Source: Clostridia bacterium
GTDB lineage: Bacteria; Bacillota; Clostridia; TANB77; CAG-508
DNA length: 32,096 nt
Direction: 5' to 3'
Assembly (NCBI GenBank): GCA_900758165.1
Contig: CAAEQN010000138.1
Coordinates: 1-32,096 of the forward strand
The position numbers and the translations under genes are program-made. This document shows, in pieces, positions 7,647-16,591 of the stretch. Position 1 is the first letter of the stretch. Each line of letters begins with the position of its first letter. The notes beneath the pieces are model-generated. The model saw only the letters and a list, made by a program, of their open reading frames with translations, was not told the origin of the DNA and did no database searches.

Positions 7647-8223
7647 TTATTTCAAGTTATTTTCCACAATTTCTGTTGCTTGCACACATAACCTTTGCAA
7701 TTTCTTATTTGCAATACAAGTTATTAATGTTAATTTATTTTGATCTGTTTCTTTTAATAAATTCCAGTCTGTTTCTAGTATTGTTTGTATATTATCAACT
7801 TTATACTTTCTTGTAAAAAAATTTGTTTTATATGTAATTATATCTCCATTTTCTAATTCATTTAATCTAGCAAAATACGAATTTTTATTACCTCTATTAT
7901 GTCCTGCAAGTCCAACATTGCCATCATAAATTGATGTATTTTCTATATGCCCTATGTATTCGTTTAATATTTCATTACTACTACCTTCTTTTACCTCAGC
8001 TTTTAAACCGTATTTTTTCAATACTAATTATTCCTAATATTCCATCTTTTAATATGTCTGAATCGTCTGCTTGATTATATGTAATATTTTCAAATTTAGA
8101 ATCTGTTGTTATATTATTGGGATCAACTAAATTTTTATCATATACAATGCAATAATACAAAGTACTACCAATTATTATAACCAATAAAATGCAAATACTT
8201 ATTATAACCATGTTATTTTTCAT
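7647..8223 (-). CDS. sortase, read through one +1 shift at CGG
   Basis: Cysteine transpeptidase that cleaves LPxTG-type signals and joins the protein to the cell wall. The N-terminal part (8223 to about 8011) has a single membrane anchor and runs to G-I-I-S-I-E-K-I; the frame then meets CGG (8010-8008) and soon a stop. Skipping the C gives GGT and the sequence continues as I-G-L-K-A-E-V-K-E-G, which is the standard sortase opening (IxIPKIGLxxPV). The rest has G-L-A-G-H-N-R-G (catalytic His), T-L-I-T-C (catalytic Cys) and R-L-C-V-Q-A (catalytic Arg), all in the second frame. The joined product is about 191 aa, a normal length. Class D-like by motif. Partner: the LPRTGC adhesin next door. Confidence 0.85.
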
Positions 8224-8232
8224 TCCATCCTC

Positions 8233-9054
8233 CTACTGTGCAATTTTATCTTTCTTTTTTCTTTTCCAAAGAAATATTCCACTTATTACTAAAATACTAG
8301 TTCCTGCTGTTGCTACTACTATTGGTGTATAATTTGTTTTTTCTTCTACATCTTCTTGAGGCATTTCTTTATATTTTATATTAAAGGTTATTGACTCTGT
8401 TTCTTCTTTTTCCAATGTTCCTATATATGTTACAGTTGCCAAATAGCTTTTTACTATTTTCCTTTCTTTTATTCCTTCATATTGCATCTCTCCATCATAT
8501 GCTATTGGAACATCTTGCCCTTCAATCTTTTCTACTTGTGAAATATTCCAAATTGGATTTACTAAATAATAAGTAACTCCATTTTCTTCAATACTCTTTG
8601 GAATATCGTTTAATTCATTAGTTGGTACATTTTCATATTTTTTTGTTAATGATACTTTGTATTGCTCTATATAACTATCATTTGTTTTTATATCTAATGA
8701 ATTATTTTGTAATTCTAAAATTCCTGACATTCCATCCTTTGTCATTTCAATTTTATTTTCAAACATATTTAACACATCGTATTTATTATTCGTATATACT
8801 ATTTTTTGTTTTGTTTGAGTTTCTTCTTTATTAATATTTTGTTTATTTTCTTGTTTTGCCACATCTTGTAATTCATATTTAACATTATCAATATTAATAT
8901 TTTTTTGAATATTTTTTTCAAATTCTTCAGCATTCTCTATTGATATTGTTTCATTTATTTCATAATCTTTTAATTCAATATTTGATGCAAAACAATTTGT
9001 TGAAAAAAGTGTTAGTATTAACATACTCAATCCTATAATTCTTGATTTATTCAA
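8233..9054 (-). CDS. secreted single-anchor surface protein (DUF4366-like)
   Basis: A 273-residue protein with a signal peptide (I-I-G-L-S-M-L-I-L-T-L-F then C-F-A-S), an extracellular Asn/Lys/Glu-rich domain, and a C-terminal membrane helix near 245-265 followed by K-R-K-K-K-D-K. This topology and its place beside the sortase match the DUF4366-type proteins of CD1107-like elements, though the domain is too divergent for me to be sure. The start is TTG at 9054: GAGGAGG lies upstream inside the previous gene, and TTG overlaps the end of that gene (stop at 9047). The start is therefore translationally coupled to the 9047-9430 gene through the shared GAATTTGAATAA junction. Confidence 0.7.
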   Translation of the reverse strand: MNKSRIIGLSMLILTLFSTNCFASNIELKDYEINETISIENAEEFEKNIQKNINIDNVKYELQDVAKQENKQNINKEETQTKQKIVYTNNKYDVLNMFENKIEMTKDGMSGILELQNNSLDIKTNDSYIEQYKVSLTKKYENVPTNELNDIPKSIEENGVTYYLVNPIWNISQVEKIEGQDVPIAYDGEMQYEGIKERKIVKSYLATVTYIGTLEKEETESITFNIKYKEMPQEDVEEKTNYTPIVVATAGTSILVISGIFLWKRKKKDKIAQ

Positions 9055-9430
9055 ATTCTCCTTCCTCCTCTTCTTTTAATTCTTCATTTAATTTTTTTCT
9101 TATGTCCCTTATAAATTGAAATTCCTTCATTAATTCAGGGATTTTTGTTCTTTTTCTAAATTCTATATCTCCACTTTCTTCTCCAAGTCTACAAAAAACA
9201 TATCCATCTTTTAATTTACTTAAACTTTTTTCAAGTGCTTGAACTTCTTCAAATTCTTTATAGTATTTTAAAGAATCCCAATACATAAATACACAATCTT
9301 TATTATTTTCTTTATAGTCGTGTTTATTAACATAGTCTAACAAATTTTCTGTCATTTTAGCTTGTGCATCTTCTACCTTCTTAAAATCTTTTTTCGTTAC
9401 TGCAATCATTACTTCACTATAATATCCCAC
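9047..9430 (-). CDS. phage/ICE-type hypothetical protein (MGYYSEV family)
   Basis: A 127-residue soluble protein from GTG 9430 (AAGGA upstream). The N-terminus M-G-Y-Y-S-E-V-M-I-A-V and the middle V-F-M-Y-W-D-S-L-K-Y-Y are characteristic of a small protein often seen in phages and conjugative elements; I know no assigned function. The C-terminus is Glu-rich and ends E-E-E-E-G-E-F-E. The DNA for this tail carries the ribosome binding site and TTG start for the next gene, with an 8-base overlap. It is probably cytoplasmic and expressed in step with the surface protein that follows. Confidence 0.65.
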   Translation of the reverse strand: MGYYSEVMIAVTKKDFKKVEDAQAKMTENLLDYVNKHDYKENNKDCVFMYWDSLKYYKEFEEVQALEKSLSKLKDGYVFCRLGEESGDIEFRKRTKIPELMKEFQFIRDIRKKLNEELKEEEEGEFE

Positions 9431-9443
9431 ATTTTTTCCTTTC

Positions 9444-10127
9444 CTATTTCAAACCTAACATTTGAAATACAATGTTCCTTAATGATTCATTAAAAATAAT
9501 CGTAAGTCCTAGTGATGTTAATCCAAATATAATAGCTGTTCCTAAAAGCTCTAATAATTTATCTACTGCCTGAATTAAAAGTGTAAAAAAATAAACACTT
9601 GTATTATTTACTTGTGTTTTTTCTATACCTTCACTATTCAATTTTTTATTTTTCTTCATACTCGTAATGTATTTTTTCAAATTATTTCTTTTTTGTTTCT
9701 TTATAATTTCAGCCTTTTTAAATTTTTTACTCTCTTTTTTTGACAATCCATCTGATATTAATGATTTTTTCAATTCAGATTTTATTTTTTCTAATTCAAC
9801 AGAATTTATAATATTATATATACCTTTTTCGTACAAATTAGTTAAAATATCATTTTGATCATCATATCCACTTGCTAAAATTATTATTCTTATATTTGGA
9901 TATACTTCATAAAAATAACTTATACCATTTATAATATTTTCTTCTGTTCCCTTTAAACTTTTTAATTCAATAATAATATATTTTATCAATTTAAAGTTTA
10001 CTTTTGTTTCTTTTATATATTGTAAAAAATCTATTTCTCCTATTTTACTTAATATCGTGATATTTAATTCTTCACAAACACCCTTTATTAAATCTTCCAT
10101 AGGATTACTTGCAATGTAACTTAACAT
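9444..10127 (-). CDS. receiver-like domain protein with C-terminal membrane helices
   Basis: A 227-residue protein; ATG follows GGAGG. Residues 1-125 have a Rossmann-like alternation with a hydrophobic strand K-Y-I-I-I-E-L, a following helix, and R-I-I-I-L-A-S-G-Y-D-D, resembling the receiver-like N-terminal domains of CpaE/TadZ pilus ATPases; the phospho-acceptor Asp of true receivers is not evident. A strongly basic Lys-rich linker (about 128-165) follows, then two hydrophobic segments near 178-222. This could place a regulatory or localisation domain at the membrane face of the conjugation machine. It lies between two small membrane protein genes in the transfer operon. The domain match is by eye only. 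Confidence 0.5.
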   Translation of the reverse strand: MLSYIASNPMEDLIKGVCEELNITILSKIGEIDFLQYIKETKVNFKLIKYIIIELKSLKGTEENIINGISYFYEVYPNIRIIILASGYDDQNDILTNLYEKGIYNIINSVELEKIKSELKKSLISDGLSKKESKKFKKAEIIKKQKRNNLKKYITSMKKNKKLNSEGIEKTQVNNTSVYFFTLLIQAVDKLLELLGTAIIFGLTSLGLTIIFNESLRNIVFQMLGLK

Positions 10128-10139
10128 TATACTCCCCTC

Positions 10140-10331
10140 CTAATCAAGTACCCTCTCTTCATACGGTACATTATATATTACATTGTTAGATTTCAAGTAT
10201 TCAGTATTATTGGTAGTATCTCCAGTATTTTTGCCTAGTTTCCAGAATACATTATTTAATACTACAATTATCAGTAAAATAATAAATATAGCCAAATAGC
10301 AAAACATTTTCTTCTTATCTCTGTTCATCAT
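10140..10331 (-). CDS. small membrane protein, 63 aa
   Basis: A short basic N-terminus, one hydrophobic helix (residues 11-29, Y-L-A-I-F-I-I-L-L-I-I-V-V-L), then a polar tail of about 30 residues. Its ATG overlaps the stop region of the preceding gene (10328), so it is translationally coupled. It sits in the conjugation operon, and small single-span proteins are common there. No family recognised. Confidence 0.6.
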   Translation of the reverse strand: MMNRDKKKMFCYLAIFIILLIIVVLNNVFWKLGKNTGDTTNNTEYLKSNNVIYNVPYEERVLD

Positions 10332-10807
10332 TCTACCTCCAATTCATCGATATTCTCTCTTTTGTGTTGTTGATAATATTTTTTATAAAATTTATCATAT
10401 TGCAATGTTTTCCCTTCTTTCTCTCCTAATTCTTCTAATGTCATTTTCTCAAAAATACCGTTGTCAAAAACCTTTACCTTTCTTGGTTTTGTATTTGTCG
10501 TTTGTAATTTAATAAGTCTTTCAATAATTTCTTCTCTAAATGTTGGATTTATCTTATTTAAAAAACATCCATAAGTGGATACAAATGGCTCTTCAATTTC
10601 ATAATTAGGTACATACATTTTTATATCAACTGCATGTCCACATCGTTCTGCTTCTAAAACAATAAAATCTGCAACATCACTTTTTCTAATTTCATAATTA
10701 TCTCCATTTGAAGTTTCGACAAATAAAAAACCTTCTTTATTGGCAATTTCAGACATTTCTTCTCTTGTATATAATTCATATAAATCATAATATTTTTTTC
10801 TTTGCAT
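10328..10807 (-). CDS. element hypothetical protein, 159 aa
   Basis: A soluble mixed-fold protein beginning MQRKKYYDLYELYTREEMSE, with a V-E-T-S-N-G-D-N-Y-E-I-R strand pair and a Cys near residue 56 (R-C-G-H). There is no membrane segment. It starts at the base where the M23 peptidase gene ends and its own end overlaps the next start, so it is tightly packed in the transfer operon. The acidic C-terminus (D-E-L-E-V-E) is a weak variant of the tail seen elsewhere in the element. I do not recognise the family. Confidence 0.55.
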   Translation of the reverse strand: MQRKKYYDLYELYTREEMSEIANKEGFLFVETSNGDNYEIRKSDVADFIVLEAERCGHAVDIKMYVPNYEIEEPFVSTYGCFLNKINPTFREEIIERLIKLQTTNTKPRKVKVFDNGIFEKMTLEELGEKEGKTLQYDKFYKKYYQQHKRENIDELEVE

Positions 10808-11403
10808 TATTCCCTCTCTTTCTCACCAAATAAATATGGTGCAGGATCAATGGTATCTTTATTAGTACCACTACTTTTTCTTACCTCAAAATGTAAATGA
10901 TCTCCTGTGGAATTTCCAGTAGAGCCTTGTATTCCAATTACTTGTCCTACTGCAACTTGCTGGCCTTTAGTAACTTGTAATGAATTATCTCTCATGTGCC
11001 CATAAAATGTATAAAATATATTTCCTTGTTCATCTATATGTTTTATTTCTACACAATTCCCATATCCATTTTGCCACCCTGAATGTGTTACTTCTCCATT
11101 GTCAACAGCCATAACTTTACTGCCAAGACTTCCACATAAATCTATTCCTGTATGATTTGAATGTACTACTCCATGTGATTCTCTATACCCAAATTTACTT
11201 GTAACTTGAATAAAATTTTCAATTGGCATAGCAAATTTGCCATTATATACAGTTTCTCCTTTTTCTGTTTCATTTTCTATATTACCTTTTTCTGTATTAT
11301 TAGTCGATTTTGAATTTGAACTTGTTATTTGAAAATATGAGCCTATTATTAATATAAATATTATTATTCCAATTATTAAATATATTTTTTTACTCATATA
11401 CAT
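10807..11403 (-). CDS. membrane-anchored M23 peptidoglycan endopeptidase
   Basis: About 198 residues: an N-terminal membrane helix (I-Y-L-I-I-G-I-I-I-F-I-L-I-I-G), a Ser/Asn/Thr-rich linker, then an LytM/M23 domain with the zinc ligands in H-T-G-I-D-L and H-L-H-F-E-V-R, plus F-Y-G-H-M. This group cuts peptide cross-bridges in the cell wall, and in Gram-positive conjugation systems it opens the wall for the transfer channel, acting outside the membrane. It directly follows VirB4, whose last codons it overlaps. Start is ATG 11403 or 11397; neither has a good ribosome binding site, so coupling to VirB4 is likely. Confidence 0.88.
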   Translation of the reverse strand: MYMSKKIYLIIGIIIFILIIGSYFQITSSNSKSTNNTEKGNIENETEKGETVYNGKFAMPIENFIQVTSKFGYRESHGVVHSNHTGIDLCGSLGSKVMAVDNGEVTHSGWQNGYGNCVEIKHIDEQGNIFYTFYGHMRDNSLQVTKGQQVAVGQVIGIQGSTGNSTGDHLHFEVRKSSGTNKDTIDPAPYLFGEKERE

Positions 11404-13178
11404 CACTCTTTGCAAATTTTGAATCTATCATTTCTAATTCGTAATCAAATAACTTAAAAATCATATATAATTTTCTTGTACCACACATAAATAAACACTC
11501 TCCTACTTTTGCATTTAGTATCATTTTTTCTTCCTGTTCAGTCAAATTAAATATGTTTACTATGTCTTTTAAGTCCTTTCCATCACATTTAAAAAATAGT
11601 TTATTGGTTGAATTTGCCAATAAACTTTGACCATATAATCTAATTTTTTCATTTAGATAATCTTCAATACTTTGTGAAATTACACAAATTGAAGAATTAT
11701 GCTTTCTTGCCATTTTACTAATGTATCTCACATATTCCAATGTTTGTGGAATGTTAGGATCTATTAGAATATGACATTCATCAGCTACAAGCATTGTTCT
11801 TTCATTAACATCTTTACTTAAAATATCCCAAGCATAAGACAAAATATTATAATACTGTGCTCTTTTATATTGAATTTGAAACTTTTGCATTGTTGATGTA
11901 TTAAATGTTGTTATTCTAGTATCTACTTCAATGTTTGTATATCCATTCCATATACTAGATGCTTGTCCGATGCATATTGGTCTAATTAAGGCTAATAATT
12001 TTTCATATACCGCATCTTGATGTTTTTTATTTTCATTATCAATAAAAAAATACAAATCTTCTAAAATTGGAAAATCTGTATTTTTTAATTTTGAAATATC
12101 TGTTTCTTTCGTAATATTAAATTTAGCATATAGTTTCTCAAATATTAAATCTAATTTTGAAAACTCTATTTCTGTTAATGATGGATATAATATTTGAAAA
12201 AATGTTTCTAAAAATTGAAAATGCAATGATAAAGCATTTTTCCCTATTTCATCATCTCTATTTATTCTTACTTGTAATGGATTTAAAACTCCTCCACTAT
12301 CTATTCCATCACATTCTATTACTTTGCCATTTAATTTTTTACATAAATGATTATATTCATTTTCTACATCTATTATTAAAATTTTGGTTGTAGGAATTTC
12401 ATTTAATATCATATGCTTTACTGCCATACTTTTTCCGAGAGCCTGAACTTCCTACTACAAACATATTGCTGTTGCCTCTCATTATATCTTGCTGCCATAA
12501 ATTAAAAATAATAATACCACCATTTTGATTTATTCCCCAATAATATCCGTTTTTATCAATAAAAGTTTCTGTATTAAATAGAAATCCTCCTGTAAAAGAA
12601 CTTGTTAATATATTTCTTTTAAATTTTTTACTTAACTCAGTTTGAATTGTAAAAAAAGGTGCTACTGCTTTAAAACCATCAAATTGCAAATAATTTGTAA
12701 GATTCCTTATTTTCAATTTTTGATGTTGTACTTCATTTTCAACTTCTTTACATTTTTGTTTTAATTCTTCTTTCTCATCTGCTGAAACTAAAATGTATAT
12801 TGTTAAATATGATACAACTTCATTATTCTGTATCATTCTATTTATAATTTCACTTGCCTCATTTATTTCTTTTTCTCTAATTTGTCTACTTGATTCATTT
12901 TTTGATATTTGTAATAATCCTGAAGCATCTCTGATTCTTGCATCTAATGAATCAATTAATTCTGCATTATCTGTAGGCTCAATATTTATCGAAAATATTG
13001 CTCCTATGTTTCTAACTAAATTTCCTAACCACTTTAATTCTACATTTGATGGATAATGAACAATCGTATATACTTTACAATATCTACTCCCAAAATATAT
13101 TTTATTTCTTTCAAATGTTAGTCCTCCAGTTGGTGTAATTAAATCTATTAAATTATAATCTGCTTCTTGCTTTTTCAT
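11390..13178 (-). CDS. VirB4/TraE conjugation ATPase, read through one +1 shift at CGG
   Basis: The ATPase that powers the type IV secretion channel at the inner face of the membrane. The first part (13178 down to 12438) reaches N-M-F-V-V-G-S-S-G-S; the frame then meets CGG (12437-12435) in the middle of the Walker A motif. Skipping the C gives G-S-G-K-S-M-A-V-K-H, a perfect P-loop, and the frame stays open to 11390. Later motifs: I-L-I-I-D-V-E-N-E-Y, and Walker B M-L-V-A-D-E-C-H. The joined length is about 595 aa, right for the ATPase portion when the N-terminal TraC-like domain is a separate gene (13860-14471). Without the shift the enzyme would lack an ATP site. ATGA overlap with the methyltransferase stop. 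Confidence 0.88.
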
Positions 13179-13876
13179 TTTTTATCACCTGCCTTTGTTT
13201 CTAATGCTTCTTTTATTCTTTGTTTTGCTATTTCATAGTATTGGCTATTTATTTCAAAACCTATAAAATTTCTATTTTGATTTATTGCTCCAACCAGAGT
13301 TGTACCACTTCCAGCAAAACAATCCAAAATCAAATCACCCTCGTTGCTTGAATTTATTATGTGATTTTCTATAAACGGTAATGGTTTTATAGTTGGATGC
13401 TTCCATTTTTTCTTGTCGACTTGATTTACTCCTGAAATATAATATTTTCTTTTAGTATGATAATTTCCATATAGCCTTACTCCCTTTTCTCTTGCAAATA
13501 CCACATATTCTGTATCAGGCAAATAATTATTATTTGTTAATGGACTAGGATTCATTTTATGCCATGTTAATATTTCATAATTACAATCTTTATTCATAAA
13601 ATATTCCAGTAATTCCTTTACCTGCCTTTTAGAACAGTAAATGTATATATTTATCTTTTTCATTTTTTGTACTAATAAATCTAATACTTTTAAATCAAAT
13701 CCATCCTTTAAATCTAATAGTTCATTTGCATAACTATTAAAACTTGATGGATGTTTTAATTTGCTTAAATTTAATTTATATGGCGGATCTATTATCACTA
13801 AATCGATACTTTTATCATCTAATAATTTTATTCCTTCCATACAATCCATATTGTAAACATTATTTATTTTTAACAC
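13175..13876 (-). CDS. DNA methyltransferase, N4/N6 beta-class
   Basis: A 233-residue amino-methyltransferase that moves a methyl group from S-adenosylmethionine to adenine N6 or cytosine N4 in DNA. The catalytic motif D-P-P-Y is at about 31-34 and the AdoMet-binding motif D-C-F-A-G-S-G-T-T near 195-203 comes after it, the order of the beta class. There is a T-I-K-P motif before the last. It starts at GTG 13876 (AGGAG at 5 bases), overlapping the preceding gene, and overlaps VirB4 by four bases. No restriction nuclease is adjacent, so it is probably an orphan that protects or marks the element during transfer. metK in the same element could supply the methyl donor. Confidence 0.88.
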   Translation of the reverse strand: MLKINNVYNMDCMEGIKLLDDKSIDLVIIDPPYKLNLSKLKHPSSFNSYANELLDLKDGFDLKVLDLLVQKMKKINIYIYCSKRQVKELLEYFMNKDCNYEILTWHKMNPSPLTNNNYLPDTEYVVFAREKGVRLYGNYHTKRKYYISGVNQVDKKKWKHPTIKPLPFIENHIINSSNEGDLILDCFAGSGTTLVGAINQNRNFIGFEINSQYYEIAKQRIKEALETKAGDKK

Positions 13877-14471
13877 TATTTCTCCTTATTTTTATGATGC
13901 TATCATCATAATCCACACTCTCCTTTCGAGCAAATTCTGGAATTGTAAAACTTTTAATTAATAATATAATTTCTGTCTTCTCTAATATTTCAGATTCCAA
14001 ATCACATTGTTTTAATCTATTTTTCCAGTTTATTGCTCTTTTTTCTAATTTTTCTTCAACATTCTCTGATGCATTCTCCCATATATATAGATAAAATTCA
14101 TTTTCGATAATGTTTTTATTTGCAACCATTTCATGTGTTGCTATAATTCTTTTTTCAACAATTCTTATACTTGCCTCATCTTTTAATTTTTTCTTTAAAT
14201 CTTCTTGTTCTTTTATAAAATCTGCAATATCTACTTTTCTAGGAATTATAAAAATAGTATATGGTTGTTGTTCATTACTAAACTCAACACTTGAACTATT
14301 CATTTTTTGTATAAGTTCCTCTTCTGAAAATAATTCCGTATTTATTGGATGTACTCTTATAAAAGAAATTACTTGTTTATCTAATGTATATAAAAAGTTA
14401 TCTTCAATTTTTCTAATATTTAAAAATTCATTTAATGATTTATTCTCTTTTATTGAAATTCCCTCTTTCAT
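13860..14471 (-). CDS. TraC-like N-terminal VirB4-partner protein
   Basis: About 203 residues from ATG 14471 (AAAGGG 7 bases upstream; earlier in-frame Met codons lie inside prgI). It begins S-I-K-E-N-K-S-L-N-E-F-L-N-I-R-K-I and has F-Y-L-Y-I-W and R-A-I-N-W-K-N-R-L-K-Q-C segments like the TraC-like/VirB4 N-terminal domains of Firmicutes conjugation ATPases. Here it is a separate gene placed before the methyltransferase and the ATPase domain. It overlaps prgI by about 30 bases. The split looks natural for this family, with the methyltransferase gene lying between the two halves. Confidence is moderate because the similarity is judged by eye. Confidence 0.6.
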   Translation of the reverse strand: MKEGISIKENKSLNEFLNIRKIEDNFLYTLDKQVISFIRVHPINTELFSEEELIQKMNSSSVEFSNEQQPYTIFIIPRKVDIADFIKEQEDLKKKLKDEASIRIVEKRIIATHEMVANKNIIENEFYLYIWENASENVEEKLEKRAINWKNRLKQCDLESEILEKTEIILLIKSFTIPEFARKESVDYDDSIIKIRRNSVKNK

Positions 14472-14757
14472 ACTTATACCCTTTTTGCATAAGTTCATAT
14501 TTTACGATATTTTTTATATTATCCATTAAAGAAAAACCACTTCTATTTTTAGTAACAAATACAACTGAAATCGCTGTACTTCCTATAACTAAGAATGTTG
14601 CTAATAAAGTGGTTTTTGTTATTTTATATATGCAATATGCAATTATACTTGATATAGCCAAAACAATAATACTTTTTATTAATTCAGCCATACCATATCC
14701 TTCAAAAAATTCGGTTTGCAATTTAATTTGTGATGGTATTTTTACAGTTTTTTTCAT
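14440..14757 (-). CDS. PrgI family membrane protein
   Basis: A 105-residue protein with the PrgI signature: basic start M-K-K-T-V-K-I-P-S-Q-I, then two adjacent membrane helices near residues 24-42 and 48-66, then K-Y-E-L-M-Q-K-G-Y in the cytoplasmic tail. In Tn916- and pCF10-type systems it is a channel component next to VirB4. ATGA overlap with the preceding membrane protein only works if that gene is read through its +1 shift (stop at 14754), which supports both calls. Confidence 0.85.
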   Translation of the reverse strand: MKKTVKIPSQIKLQTEFFEGYGMAELIKSIIVLAISSIIAYCIYKITKTTLLATFLVIGSTAISVVFVTKNRSGFSLMDNIKNIVKYELMQKGYKYERGNFNKRE

Positions 14758-15351
14758 CTACTACCACCTCCACTTGCTCCTCCGACCAAATGAATTATTT
14801 TCCTTATGATTTATATAATCTTGATATGTAAAGTTAGAAGGGAAAATAAATCCATCTGAATCTCTATAATATGCTATATCTGCATAATAGCCTTTCCAAA
14901 AGCCTTGACAATCATTAAATAGTCTTAAATAGCTTACATTTTCTACTACTTTAGCTGAAGAATATAGTCCAAAGGCTTCATGCAATTCTTCATTGTCAGT
15001 TAATGCTGCAATTGTTTTATTTGAATCTGTTATAACATATCTCTTTCCATCTATATTTACAACTTCTCTATTTTGACAATCTTTATCTTCTATTTTAGCA
15101 AATGTAATATCACTTGTTTCATCATCTGCAATTCCAGTAGGTGTTCCAAAATAACTTTTAGGGATTTCTAAAAGGCTTAGTGACAATGTTATTAATATAC
15201 TTGCTATAACTGTATTTTTTGCTAATTTTATATATTTCATTTTGTTATCAGGCTCTACACTCATTTTTATTAATAAGATAATAAATGTTACACCCCCAAT
15301 AGCGATGCCAATATTTCTTAAAACTCGTATTATTTCTTGTAAAGTTTCGAT
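14754..15351 (-). CDS. conjugation membrane protein, AUC start and +1 shift at CGG
   Basis: About 198 residues. The frame is open upstream of the first ATG (15264) and encodes a good membrane helix (I-G-I-A-I-G-G-V-T-F-I-I-L-L-I-K-M). The only codon at the right distance from the strong GGAGG (15364-15360) is ATC at 15351, so initiation may be at AUC; the ATG has no ribosome binding site. A second helix is near residues 50-65, followed by an extracellular-looking polar domain. Near the end the frame meets CGG (14784-14782) and reads F-G-R-R-S-K-W-R-W; skipping the C gives F-G-G-G-A-S-G-G-G-S-R with a stop that overlaps the prgI start as ATGA. The Gly-rich tail is the more natural end. Confidence 0.6.
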
Positions 15352-15353
15352 TC

Positions 15354-16197
15354 TTATCTCCTCCTTCTTAATCTAGGTGTCAATGCCCTTAAATTACGTG
15401 CTGTATTTCCTGCTGAATTTATAATACTTCCATTTGGTTTTACCAAATATTTTGATAGTATCATTGGTGTATTTACTGATATTACTGCTATTGCAATAGC
15501 ATAAATTAAATGTCCATTTATTGTTACTAAAATTGACAAATTCATAAGCGTTAATTGTATTACCAATGTAAATGATGTCATTAAAAAGCCTCTTATATAT
15601 TCAGGAAATACTCCTCCATCTGAATTTAAAAGTCCGAATACTTGCAAATGGTATTCCCATTCTCATTAGTAACATTTCAATTCCCTTCATAATAAATTGG
15701 CAAATTAAAACTAGCCAAGTTATCAGTAATACTAAACATGCTACTGCTGTAAAAATACCTCCTGCAATATTTCCACTTAACACTTCAGATAAACTTACCG
15801 TTTTAACAGGCATAGCACCTAAAATGCTATTTAGAAAACTACTTGTGATTCCGACAAATATATCATAAATTTCTTTACAACAAATCATAATTATTACTGC
15901 TTTTAACATTCCAACAATTAAATGAATTGGATTTTTTTCTGCATCCCCATCATTTTGTAAAAAATATATCTTTATTAATTTTGCAATAAATACAATTACT
16001 AAAATAAAACAAGCATAATTAAATACAACTTGATATATTCCATTGAAATCTATTTTACTGCCACCCTGCACTTGTATGCTATTTAATTCTCTTTCTATAA
16101 AAAACACCAAATTCACCATACTTTTAAATAATGAATTTAGTGTTGCCTCTGATCCATCAATAAATTTTTGAATTAATTCTACAAGCATATCTGCCAT
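15354..16197 (-). CDS. VirB6/TrbL-like channel protein, read through one +1 shift at CGG
   Basis: A polytopic membrane protein of the mating channel, about 280 residues when joined. The first part (16197 to 15637) has four hydrophobic helices and ends R-M-G-I-P-F-A-S-I; the frame then meets CGG (15636-15634) and would stop 27 bases later. Skipping the C gives G-L-L-N-S-D-G-G-V-F-P-E-Y-I-R-G-F, a typical segment of this family, followed by two more helices (T-L-V-I-Q-L-T-L-M and H-L-I-Y-A-I-A-I-A-V) and a basic tail. GAGGTG precedes ATG. The tail codons AGA AGG AGG AGA also form the ribosome binding site of the next gene. Confidence 0.82.
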
Positions 16198-16237
16198 TTT
16201 TTATCACCTCTATTCAAAGAAAATTCAATAATTTTCT

Positions 16238-16591
16238 TTATCTGTAGAATCCAAGAATTACATCTATAAGTGCCAAACCACAAGTAATTAATACCATTGA
16301 TATTAAAGTTGTTTTAATATTTTGCATATTTCTTCTTCTTTCTCCCTCATCATTTGTTTTTAGGCAATAAACATAGTAAATGAAATAACCACCACAAATT
16401 GTTATTCCTATACCAGTTAGCCATTTAATTACTGCATTAACTAAATTTTGTGTTCCTATAACTAATTTAGTTTCTTCAAAACTTGCTGCATGAACTATCT
16501 GTTGCATTGCAAATAATAAAACAACAAATAAGATTATTCTTAAACCAATCTTAATTGCTGTTTTTATTTTTTCTTTATTTTTATTCATCAT
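16238..16591 (-). CDS. VirB2/TrbC-like small membrane protein
   Basis: A 117-residue protein with an N-terminal signal-like helix (I-I-L-F-V-V-L-L-F-A-M, then A-A-S), followed by two further hydrophobic helices near residues 55-78 and 92-115 with a charged loop (N-D-E-G-E-R-R-R-N) between. Size and topology are those of the VirB2/TrbC-like and Maff2-type proteins that sit between VirD4 and VirB6 in these elements. Its start overlaps the VirD4 stop region, so the two are co-translated. Confidence 0.65.
   Translation of the reverse strand: MMNKNKEKIKTAIKIGLRIILFVVLLFAMQQIVHAASFEETKLVIGTQNLVNAVIKWLTGIGITICGGYFIYYVYCLKTNDEGERRRNMQNIKTTLISMVLITCGLALIDVILGFYR

Noticed and set aside
8011..8019. Homopolymer (six A) slip as cause of the sortase frameshift
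   Set aside because: Removing an A also restores the frame but gives EKYGLK; dropping the C before GG gives the canonical EKIGLK and matches the other six sites, which have no such run.
12429..12440. Classic -1 slippery heptamer (A AAA AAG) at the VirB4 site
   Set aside because: Only five A residues are present and the required shift is +1, not -1.
13175..14498. VirB4 gene split by insertion of the methyltransferase gene
   Set aside because: The TraC-like part and the ATPase part each have proper starts and overlaps; separate genes for the two parts occur in this kind of system, so I do not treat it as a disruption.
14110..14529. Plus-strand reading frame of 139 codons
   Set aside because: Antisense to the TraC-like gene and prgI; the Phe/Ser/Ile-rich content is typical of shadow frames here.
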